This document shows positions 19,627-28,466 of a stretch of DNA of 34,645 bases, one piece after another. The translations under genes were made by a program, and so were the position numbers. Numbering within the stretch: position 1 is the stretch's first letter; each line of letters opens with the position of its first letter. The notes beneath the pieces are model-generated. The model saw only the letters and a program-made list of their open reading frames with translations, had not been told where the DNA came from and did not search any database. Source of the DNA: Poteriospumella lacustris (taxonomy: Eukaryota > Sar > Chrysophyceae > Chromulinales > Dinobryaceae); assembly GCA_008000375.1 (NCBI GenBank), contig SMOI01000334.1, positions 1 through 34,645 of the forward strand. Direction: 5' to 3'.

Positions 19627-21408
19627 AATGTTTGTTGAGTCAGATATTTGAGACCTCAACGGCCCGGCCTATTCTGCCTATTCTTTCAGTGAAGACGCTT
19701 TCTCGGAGCTTCCAGTTGCTGTCGCTTCCCTTGCCACTACTGATGCCCTTGATGCCACTCCACCGCCACTGGTGGCCCAGAAGCTCTTGCCGCCGCCGAT
19801 GCTGCCAATGTTGCTGGCGGCATCAGTGGTGTCAGTGGCGTCAATGGCACCAGCAACATTAGTAGTATCCGCGACAGCGAGAGCATCTGGACCACCAGTG
19901 TCCAGCCTCGGCCCTGGAATGTGACCAGGGAACGAAGGCGACACCTCTGATTCAAGCGTATCGTCGTTGGATACTTGACATTCATGGCTAGAATGTTTGT
20001 TGAGTCAGATATTTGAGACCTCAACGGCCCGGCCTATTCTGCCTATTCTTTCAGTGAAGACGCTTTCTCGGAGCTTCCAGTTGCTGTCGCTTCCCTTGCC
20101 ACTACTGATGCCCTTGATGCCACTCCACCGCCACTGGTGGCCCAGAAGCTCTTGCCGCCGCCGATGCTGCCAATGTTGCTGGCGGCATCAGTGGTGTCAG
20201 TGGCGTCAATGGCACCAGCAACATTAGTAGTATCCGCGACAGCGAGAGCATCTGGACCACCAGTGTCCAGCCTCGGCCCTGGAATGTGACCAGGGAACGA
20301 AGGCGACACCTCTGATTCAAGCGTATCGTCGTTGGATACTTGACATTCATGGCTAGAATGTTTGTTGAGTCAGATATTTGAGACCTCAACGGCCCGGCCT
20401 ATTCTGCCTATTCTTTCAGTGAAGACGCTTTCTCGGAGCTTCCAGTTGCTGTCGCTTCCCTTGCCACTACTGATGCCCTTGATGCCACTCCACCGCCACT
20501 GGTGGCCCAGAAGCTCTTGCCGCCGCCGATGCTGCCAATGTTGCTGGCGGCATCAGTGGTGTCAGTGGCGTCAATGGCACCAGCAACATTAGTAGTATCC
20601 GCGACAGCGAGAGCATCTGGACCACCAGTGTCCAGCCTCGGCCCTGGAATGTGACCAGGGAACGAAGGCGACACCTCTGATTCAAGCGTATCGTCGTTGG
20701 ATACTTGACATTCATGGCTAGAATGTTTGTTGAGTCAGATATTTGAGACCTCAACGGCCCGGCCTATTCTGCCTATTCTTTCAGTGAAGACGCTTTCTCG
20801 GAGCTTCCAGTTGCTGTCGCTTCCCTTGCCACTACTGATGCCCTTGATGCCACTCCACCGCCACTGGTGGCCCAGAAGCTCTTGCCGCCGCCGATGCTGC
20901 CAATGTTGCTGGCGGCATCAGTGGTGTCAGTGGCGTCAATGGCACCAGCAACATTAGTAGTATCCGCGACAGCGAGAGCATCTGGACCACCAGTGTCCAG
21001 CCTCGGCCCTGGAATGTGACCAGGGAACGAAGGCGACACCTCTGATTCAAGCGTATCGTCGTTGGATACTTGACATTCATGGCTAGAATGTTTGTTGAGT
21101 CAGATATTTGAGACCTCAACGGCCCGGCCTATTCTGCCTATTCTTTCAGTGAAGACGCTTTCTCGGAGCTTCCAGTTGCTGTCGCTTCCCTTGCCACTAC
21201 TGATGCCCTTGATGCCACTCCACCGCCACTGGTGGCCCAGAAGCTCTTGCCGCCGCCGATGCTGCCAATGTTGCTGGCGGCATCAGTGGTGTCAGTGGCG
21301 TCAATGGCACCAGCAACATTAGTAGTATCCGCGACAGCGAGAGCATCTGGACCACCAGTGTCCAGCCTCAGCCCTGGAATGTGACCAGGGAACGAAGGCG
21401 ACACCTCT
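19564..21408. repeat. 365-bp tandem array, 5 copies plus partial
   Basis: Exact 365-base period: ggaacgaaggcgacacc occurs at 19564, 19929, 20294, 20659, 21024 and 21389, the last being only a stub. The five full copies look identical apart from one change in the final copy (cctcagccc for cctcggccc near 21369). 365 is not a multiple of 3, and short open frames inside are not conserved proteins. Part of each unit has a ggc/gtc/ggt triplet rhythm that gives Gly/Ser/Val-rich shadows. Confidence 0.95.
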
Positions 21409-21419
21409 TGGTCATACGG
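21363..21419. repeat. Right end of array, inverted relative to 19496-19552
   Basis: The reverse complement of this segment (ccgtatgaccaagaggtgtc... to ...ccagggctgaggctgga) matches the left boundary segment 19496-19552 over about 55 bases with few differences. The ccgtatgac motif occurs only at the two outer edges and not within the internal units, so it behaves like a terminal inverted repeat. Confidence 0.7.
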
Positions 21420-21570
21420 CGAATTGCGTCACGACGGCTTCAGGTGCGGGGGGGGGGGGGGGGCGCAGGGACAGCGACGTCAACGCCGACAAGGACAGCG
21501 ACGACAGTGGCACTCGCATTGGCGGCATCAGCGGCGACAGAACCCACGCTTGTTAAATCAACACGATCGC

Positions 21571-21841
21571 GTCGACCTCTCCGCCGTGGGGGCCTTCGTG
21601 AAGTATCGTTGTGGCGGTGTGTGCTGCAAACATGTGAACCTTGTAAACCTCGCTAACATTTGGTCATTTTCTACCGGCTCGCTCTCTCATCAAAACAGCA
21701 CGTGCAAACAAACTTAGGCGACGGGACGTTCGGTGGTTGGGGCGGTTAGTTAGGCGACACCAACAAAACTACAAATACTACTCCACATACAATAATGGGA
21801 ATGTCACGGCAGTGAATCGGCGATGGACAGCCGAGGTGAAA
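21571..21841. repeat. Direct repeat, right copy
   Basis: Same orientation as 18757-19004, beginning gtcgacctctccgccgtggg and including gtatcgttgtggcggtgtgtgc and gtcacggcagtgaatcggcga. It lies 107 bases to the right of a G16 homopolymer (21448-21463). Confidence 0.88.
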
Positions 21842-21988
21842 TTCGCTCCGCAAAACAAACAAACACGGATACCCATCTGAATCAATGGTCGTATCCGAGC
21901 TGTCTGAGGAAAATGGTACAGACAACGACTAAACGATGAAATAAAACGGAGAAATGTACAAAGAGGAGGGAGACTATTGAACTCTGCC
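21842..21988. other. 3' flank of the small membrane-protein gene
   Basis: Short non-coding stretch between the right direct repeat and the stop codon of the next minus-strand gene. It contains aaataaaac (21940-21948). No gene was seen. Confidence 0.4.
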
Positions 21989-22447
21989 TCATGATGATGA
22001 CGCTGAAGAGCTCGTTGAGCTTCGTCGCTGGTGATATTGTTGAATCGCTGCTTGTCTGGACGCGAACGCTTCGTCGAAGCGGTTCACGACGTCTGCCTCG
22101 TTTTGAAGGACGGTCGCCCGGTAACCTGTGACGTTTCTGATAACGCGCTCAGCAGCTACTAACTCGGCGTTTTCATCGTTTGGTGATCGGTGGTAAAGAT
22201 CAACTGCGTAGCGGAAAAAGTCGCGACCGGCCATAGCAGCACCGGCTGCACAGAAGGACAGTCCGCCCACAAGAACGTGCGAGGCCAGATCATACTGACG
22301 AAATCTTCCATGAAAGAGGGGAACTCTTCGCCCCACCAGTTTTGTCGCAAATCCAGCAACAACCCCTACCGTTAGACCGGCTTTGGCGCCCTCGAGAGTG
22401 GATGCCTTGATTGATTGCAAACGCGGATTTGCTGACGTTGACAGCAT
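21989..22447 (-). CDS. Hypothetical small membrane protein, two hydrophobic segments
   Basis: A single exon of 152 aa from the ATG at 22447; upstream in-frame codons start only with TTG. I do not recognise the family. Visible features are two moderately hydrophobic, Gly/Ala-rich segments (GLTVGVVAGFATKLVG, about 28-43, and SHVLVGGLSFCAAGAAMAG, about 60-78). A polar helix follows (RVIRNVTGYRATVLQNEADVVNRFDEAF), then a Ser-rich tail of the form SSSTSSSASSS. Small Gly-rich two-helix proteins of this kind are common in the mitochondrial inner membrane, but this is only suggestive. It is divergent from the CLN5-like gene, 837 bases apart. Confidence 0.6.
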   Translation of the reverse strand: MLSTSANPRLQSIKASTLEGAKAGLTVGVVAGFATKLVGRRVPLFHGRFRQYDLASHVLVGGLSFCAAGAAMAGRDFFRYAVDLYHRSPNDENAELVAAERVIRNVTGYRATVLQNEADVVNRFDEAFASRQAAIQQYHQRRSSTSSSASSS

Positions 22448-23284
22448 TTTCGACTCCAACGAAGCGCACGACTTTGACCAAGAGGCGAATAGTATGTGCT
22501 CCGTATTACGGCCAAGGATGTTTCTCGCTCAACAAAAGAGTTCGCCAAACTGCTGGCGGAAAATGAGTAGTAGCGCATCGGCGGCGCGCAGGTTGCACTT
22601 CACTTCCTGGTTTCAACTTCAATCGCCCGGGGCCTCGTTCCGACGGGGTGGAGCGCCGCAGTTGAATCTTCCGATATTTGGCCGGATTCCCGGCTTTTTC
22701 TGGTGGGAAAATTGTAAATACTCCAAAATAGGCTAAGAAAGAAAGTCGCGCTAGTTAACCTTTAAAAAAGCAGAACACAGAAGATTCAAAATGTTGACGT
22801 CAACGTTCTAAGGTACCTCAAAATGATACTCTAATGGTATTCTACGAGGGTCTACCATGTGCATTTCGGTTCGCAAGGCCTAAGTTACAACAGCATGCAA
22901 ATAGGAGTTCCATTATATCGCAACCTCCAAAACAGACGTCGTAATCGATATTACTAGCTATACTAAACTGTCTTTATGCGACACTGGCGGCTTGCGACAC
23001 GCAGCCGACGGGGCGGTCGACTTGAAAAAGGCCCAGCGCAGTGAGTGAGCTGTGAGTGAGACCTTTGGAGGATACTGACGCCAGGATATGAGCCATAACG
23101 TGATACAAGGAACGGACTGGTGCCGCGGGTATCCTTGCTGAGCGGATTGGACTGTAGTTAGTAGCTGTCCCGGCGATCGCTTGTTGCATCCGTTTTGCCT
23201 CATTGAGAACTGTGATCCACCGAGCTTCGTGGGATTCATCATCGCCCTATTGGCGCCGCCACCCTCATTTCAACTTGTGAAAAT
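22448..23284. promoter_or_regulatory. Divergent intergenic region
   Basis: 837 bases between two start codons facing away from each other. The half near 22740-22960 is A/T-rich, unlike the surrounding GC-rich sequence. Open frames here lack a coherent product. It may contain a 5' UTR exon of the small membrane-protein gene (a short minus-strand open frame begins with ATG at 22578). No defensible gene was found. Confidence 0.4.
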
Positions 23285-24982
23285 ATGATTAGACTTTCTG
23301 GGATAGTTGTGTTACTGGTCGCTCTGGTCGCTTTCGTCCAGGCGACCCAGTACACCGTCGACAACGCTCCAACCATTCCAAACTCGCACTCGGTGCAGTT
23401 CTTCTATTTAGAAGCACCATTTCCGTATAATACTCCTCAGCTGGTCAAGTAAGTCGCTCTCACATACGTCGCTCTTCTGTGTTATTGATCGCCATTCCGC
23501 ATAGAACGGCTGCGGGCAGCAATTTCGCCAATTATGGCATTGGCCACGCCGGTTTAGGCGTGTGGGACACCACCGAGGACAACAAGTACACAATCGAATT
23601 CGTCAGTGAAACCTATGAGGGCAGTTTGTTGCCAGATGTGGGCACAAACAGCCTCACGTGGAATAATGCGGGCAAAATCGTCATCAGCAGTCCGCTGGAC
23701 GACGATCTGTGGCTCAACGCGCGCTTGATCGCCACGACCTCGGGCAACGCCTATTCGCAGCTCATCACCTACCTGCAAGACGACATCGGCACCAAGTACG
23801 ACTACTACCAGCCGGTCACGGCGCTGTACGTCAACGCGTCGCTCGTCAACGCCAGCAGCGGCGACATCTCCAACACCGACGTCAGCTCCATCGGCTCGAT
23901 CAAGGTCAACGCCATCAACTCCTTCTCCTTCGTAGACGACCTCATTTATCAGCTCAGCACCTACGGTATCGATCTGGGCGCCTTCCTGTCGATCTACGCG
24001 ACGTCGTTCAACTACTTCACGCGGCCCGACACCGTCCCGACGGTCGTGTCCAGCTCACACGCCGACGTCCTCGCGTGGTTCACGGAGTTGGATGCCTGTT
24101 ACAACAGCAATTTCAATGCGGTGCTGCAGTCTGGAGCGGGCGCGCAAGCGTTTTTGACCAGCATTCGCGACTGCTACGGGTCCTACGCGTACGTGTTCGC
24201 CTCGCCGGTCGCCGTGTACAATGTAAGTCGCTGGACTGTGCCTCGCGCGACCGCCGCCCTCTCACTGACCCGTCTCCCTGTAGCTGACGCTACTCAACTA
24301 CTCGGACTCGTTCCGCACCCCGATCCAATCGCAGTATGTGTACAACCTGCCCGACAGCGACACGGGCCACGCCCTGTCGCTGTCCACGGCGGAGTACGTC
24401 ATCATCGCCTTCGTGCTGGCCAGCGTCCTCGTCGGCGTCGGCTTCGGCCTGCATCGGCTCACGCGCATGAAAATGCGCCGACGCATCTCGATGGAAGGCA
24501 ACCGCTTCGCCGAGCGCGCGGTGGAGAACATCGTCGAGACGCAGGAGGACCACGAGTACTTCCAGTACGCACGCCGCCTCGCGCCGCTGTCGACAGAGTC
24601 GCGCTAACGCCGTGTCCGCTCCGTTCCTTGTGTTGTGTGGTGTAGTGGCAAGCAGTACGGAAACACCTTCTTCGGCCGCCTGACGTACTTCGGCCGGTCG
24701 AATAAGTATCCGCGCGCGACGGACGGCAGCAGCGCCGGCTTCGAGTCGAACCCGCTCAGGTAAGCGCTCCTGCGTTGTCGGCTCGTCGTGTCGGCGACTG
24801 ACGCTCACGTGGACAGTCATGCTTGATTCCATGTCCGGTCGGGCGACAGCTACGCGGAGTCCGGTCGCCGCGGCGGCGGTGCCATTGGTCTGAGCAGCAC
24901 TAGCCGTGGCCGCGGAGCCGGTGGGGACTCGCCGAGCAGCACCGGCTCGCTGGAGAAGCCGCTCGTGGCGCACAGCTACTAG
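23285..24982 (+). CDS. CLN5-like type I membrane protein, 5 exons
   Basis: Exons are 23285-23448, 23505-24222, 24284-24564, 24646-24759 and 24850-24982. All introns are GT-AG (56-90 bases) and the phases agree, giving 469 aa. A cleavable signal peptide (MIRLSGIVVLLVALVAFVQA) leads into a lumenal domain, a TM helix at about 332-351 and a 118-residue cytosolic tail. The lumenal pattern 'V-FFYLEAP ... GIGHAGLGVWD ... NKYTIEFVS ... W ... IATTSGNAYSQL ... D--TKYDYY' parallels CLN5, the lysosomal NlpC/P60-fold thioesterase. H69 fits its catalytic His. The expected nucleophile region reads INSFSFVDDL, with no Cys. CLN5 has no such TM and tail. Retention of intron 3 would end the protein at 24607 (...YARRLAPLSTESR). 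Gene structure is strong; the family call is moderate. Confidence 0.72.
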
Positions 24983-27934
24983 GCCGGCCGCCTGTCTTCT
25001 GTACAGCGCCCCCCCCCCCCCACCGTAACTATGACACTCGACACAGCACCGCGCAGCGCAGCGTTTCAATTAGGTGGGCAGACGCGGCCGTTACAGCGGC
25101 CCGGCGGAGCGGCCAGTAGGCCGCCCGCGGGGCCGACGCGGGTGATGTGGGACGCTGGCGGCTGCGCTGTGCGTTGACACGCGGCGACTGAGGCGCGCGT
25201 GGGAAACAAATGCGTAGCGGACAGACGAGGGCGCACAGTGAGGCGCGCGGTAGACGCTTCTGATGACGCGGGAGAGCGCGGAGAGGAATCACGAGACGAG
25301 GACACGCGGTCGAGGGGCGCGCGGCCGCCGCGACACGGCCGGTGCATAGGCAAAGGCGGAGCATACGCACGGCCATGGGCGGTCGAACGGCCTCTTCGAC
25401 GCGGTGCGCACATGGCAACGGAACGGCAGCGACAGGGAAACATCATATGTGGTGCGAGCGATCGCGGTCAAGGGAGGGGGATAGGGATATGGGCGCGGCG
25501 ACGAGGCGCGGGCGACGGCTCTGTCGCGGGGCCGGTCGCCGGCGGGACACTGTACGGGGAAGAACGATAGCGACGACGACGTCGCGGAGATTCACTGATG
25601 GTGCCGGGCGGCGCACTGGCCGACGAGGCGCGCTGCGAACGACGACAGCGGCGCGGCGGCGAAGAAACACAGACGAGCAGATCAAAGACAGCGCGACAGG
25701 GGCGCGGAGACACAGGGACACAGACGGAAACGAACCGACGACGACACGACACGCGGCAGATGAGATGACACAGCAACGACAACACAGACAACGACAAAGA
25801 CAGCGCAGACGCAGTGAGTTTACAGAGAGACGCGAGTCGCTTAGGAGGGCAGACAGACTATGACGAATGACGAGGGCGCAGTGCAGTGCAGGGAGAGGGA
25901 AAGGAGAGGGAAAAGGAGAGGAGAGGAGAGGGCGAGAGACGCGAGAGCGCGGGAGGGGACAGCGGACGCGACGAGGCGACCCGCCCGGCGACACAGTAGT
26001 GCCGCGACACGCACCCGGTGGAGAGGACGCGGCCGGCCACAGAAGCAAAAGCGACGACGACGACGGCAGACGCGCTCAGACCTCAGAGGGCACAGTCAAG
26101 AAGGGGTAGGAGAAAGGCAGAAGAGAGGCAGAGCCAGAGGCAGAACAGAGAAGGGTACAGGACGAGACAGGCAGAGGGAATGGCAGAGGGATGGGCAGAG
26201 ACAGACAGCGAGGGAGGAAGAGCGGTAGGCAGAGGGACAGGCAGAGGGACAGGCAGAGGGACAGGCAGATGGACAAGAAATAGAGGTCGATGGGGAAGGG
26301 ACAGAGAGGGCGAGCGGGAGTAACGAAGACATCGCGAGGCAGCTGCGCGGATGAAGCGACCAGTAGGTCGCCCTCGGCGCAGCGCCCGAGCCACACAACA
26401 GAACGACGCGCGGCAGACGCACGCATACTTGCAGTGCGCGGCGCGGTCGGCGCGCGACAAACGAGCCGTCCACACGCGAACAGGTTTTACCGAAACGGAT
26501 TTGGCTCGTCGACACGCATCGCGCGTCGACGCGAAGAGATTTGAGGCCGGAAGCACAGTCTCCCGGCCGGCGTTCCCCCTGTCAGAGCGGCGCGGCCAGC
26601 CAGGAGCAACCAACACAGCGGCAACCGCGAGGCGACGGGTCAGAGATACACACGGTCACAACAGACAACAGACAACAGACAACGACGCCGACAATCGCGT
26701 GCAAACTTCCAATAACAGATCGTTTCGTAACGTATGATTCGTAAGGCGACTCTGAGGAGCAGAATTGGGGCAACGAAATAGACAACGAGCGCCCGCGACG
26801 CGGCGAGTGGCAGGGAAACGGGTCTCTGCTCGGAGCCGCGGCCGGGGCGCCGCACAAGAAATGGAAGGCACGGCAGAGGAGCTGCCGTGGAGAATACTAG
26901 AGGAGGAGTCAAAGACGAGGATGAGTAACGACAGGCCGGCGGAAACAAGCGCCAGGCCGTTGCAAGAGACAAGTGGAGGGTCGGCGACGACGGACGGCAC
27001 GAGCGCGCGGCAGTGGCTGTGCGGCTTCGCGTCGGTCGTGAGGCCAAACGTAGGAGGTAACGTCGTCACGGGGGAGTCAATGGTGTCCACGGGGTGGTCG
27101 GCAAATGCAATCAAAGGGAGATCAAGGAGGCGGGCGCATGAGAAGTGGCGAGGAGGTGAGACGCGGTGTGAGACGCGGCAGTGAGACGCAGGTGGGCAAC
27201 GTGTAAAAACAACACACAGAAACAGATGGACACAGAGGGCGACGAGGGCAGCGAAAACATTCGTCGCTGCACATTCGAGTCGATGAAAATGTCGGTGCAA
27301 AGACGAGGTGGTGGGGAGATTGAGCGGGCGGGCGTGCGTGCGGCAGCACGGGAGCTGGTGGGCAGATCGAAGTAATTGAGGGGTCTGAGTGCGGAGGGAT
27401 GTGGTGAAACGAAACTGGTGGGTGAAAAACACATTGGAAAGGCAACGTATCAACGTCTGAAAGGACTAAAGGATGAAAACGGAACTATGACTTACGACAA
27501 GGCAAGGGAAGCAACTGATCAAACGACGCACAGAGAAGGGAGAAACGCTCGCAGACAGAGACGCCCACACTTGTGGTACGTCGACGTAGAGCAAGGAATA
27601 GATGCAGAGAGAACTCACGAGAAGAATAACGAACGTTGTCGCGACGTGACAGCGTTGGGCGACCAACCATATCGCGTGACGACAAACAGAAGAACCATGT
27701 AACGAAGCGCAGTGGTACTTTGCTTTGAATAACGATAACGGAGGGATTGTTGTTTTGTTCCAAAAAATAGTAGAAGGCAAAAAGCTTGAGGAGACGGGAA
27801 CGAAAAAGATGACGTCGACGATTGGTCGCCGCGGAGAAGAATAATGCAGAGTAGAAGAGCGAAAGCGAGACTCAACGACGCGCAATAGCCATGACAACGA
27901 TACATCGACAATAGTCACGACATCACGACATCAG
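24983..27934. other. Purine-biased GC-rich gene-poor tract, left
   Basis: About 2.95 kb whose plus strand is rich in G and A (gacg, gaga, gcaga, gacaac words). It begins with a C13 run at 25009-25021. Open frames occur in all six frames but are Arg/Ser/Pro/Gly-rich with no domain, hydrophobic pattern or splice logic, so I annotate no gene. It may hold the 3' flank of the CLN5-like gene and distal regulatory DNA for the large repeat protein. Confidence 0.55.
26110..26275. repeat. Degenerate 12-bp minisatellite (ggcagagggaca)
   Basis: Four clean copies lie at 26228-26275 (the last is ggcagatggaca). They are preceded by looser ggcagaggga-type words back to about 26110. It lies within the purine-biased tract and is not in a gene. 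Confidence 0.85.
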
Positions 27935-28208
27935 TTGCCTCATATCAGAAGTAAAGTGGCTACATCAGTAGATGGAAACAAGGGTAATGGACAAATCGCG
28001 CAGAGGCCATCGGCGTCAGTAAACGCCGCGGTTCAGAAGAAGCCCCACCAACGAAGAGGGAAGCTCACATTTGATGTTTCCCTTTCCGACGCATCAACCT
28101 TTATTACCAAGGATTTGATTTGTGATTCTGATGGAAAGGTCATCAGTTCTGATGGAAAGTCAGAACATCTGAGGGCCGATCGGTCCGTTGTAGTGAGATC
28201 CGTTGCGC

Positions 28209-28259
<51 letters not shown>

Positions 28260-28466
28260 AAAACTTCAAAAAAGGAAACCGCCCGCCGTGTGCGCGAAGT
28301 TCCACTGAAAAGAAAACGACGTGAAAAGGACATGAAAAGAGAACGTCCTTTCCGTGTTGCTCGGCCTGTTCACCGTGAAGAAATCAATCGCCGTTCTCCA
28401 TTCTGGTCAGCGTACCAGCTTCTGTCGCACTCTTCTGAAGTAGATCCCGAGAACCTGGTAGATCCT
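27935..28466 (+). other. Possible upstream exon / leader of the PSxQPT gene
   Basis: An open frame from 27935 to 28261 has more gene-like composition than its surroundings (RRGKLTFDVSLSDASTFITK and KSEHLRADRSVV) but no ATG. A GT donor-like site at 28192 (GTA|GTGAGA) and an AG at 28275 (CAAAAAAG|GAAACC) are in matching phase 0. Splicing them would join this frame to the one leading into the repeat protein. The acceptor is poor. It could equally be a long 5' UTR. No independent gene is claimed. Confidence 0.3.
28211..28258. repeat. (tcatcg)8 microsatellite
   Basis: Eight perfect hexamer copies, 48 bases. It reads as poly-Ser in one frame and alternating His-Arg in another. It is located about 210 bases upstream of the start codon of the large repeat protein. 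Confidence 0.95.

Noticed and set aside
19632-21404. Repeated 76-, 88- and 95-aa open frames in the 365-bp array
   Set aside because: Overlapping frames on both strands with biased composition and no domain; explained by the tandem DNA repeat.
21448-21463. G16 run, together with the C13 run at 25009-25021, as regulatory signals
   Set aside because: Simple homopolymers prone to sequencing error; no pairing or gene context supports a function.
18757-21841. Intact LTR retrotransposon
   Set aside because: The enclosed 2.5 kb has no gag, protease, reverse transcriptase or integrase frame and consists of a tandem array.
26656-27453. 265-aa minus-strand open frame
   Set aside because: Low-complexity Ser/Arg/Pro/Leu composition with no domain; open frames are expected by chance in this GC-rich tract.
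28210-28260. Poly-Asp and poly-Ser open frames over (tcatcg)8
   Set aside because: Microsatellite translated in different frames; no support as independent genes.
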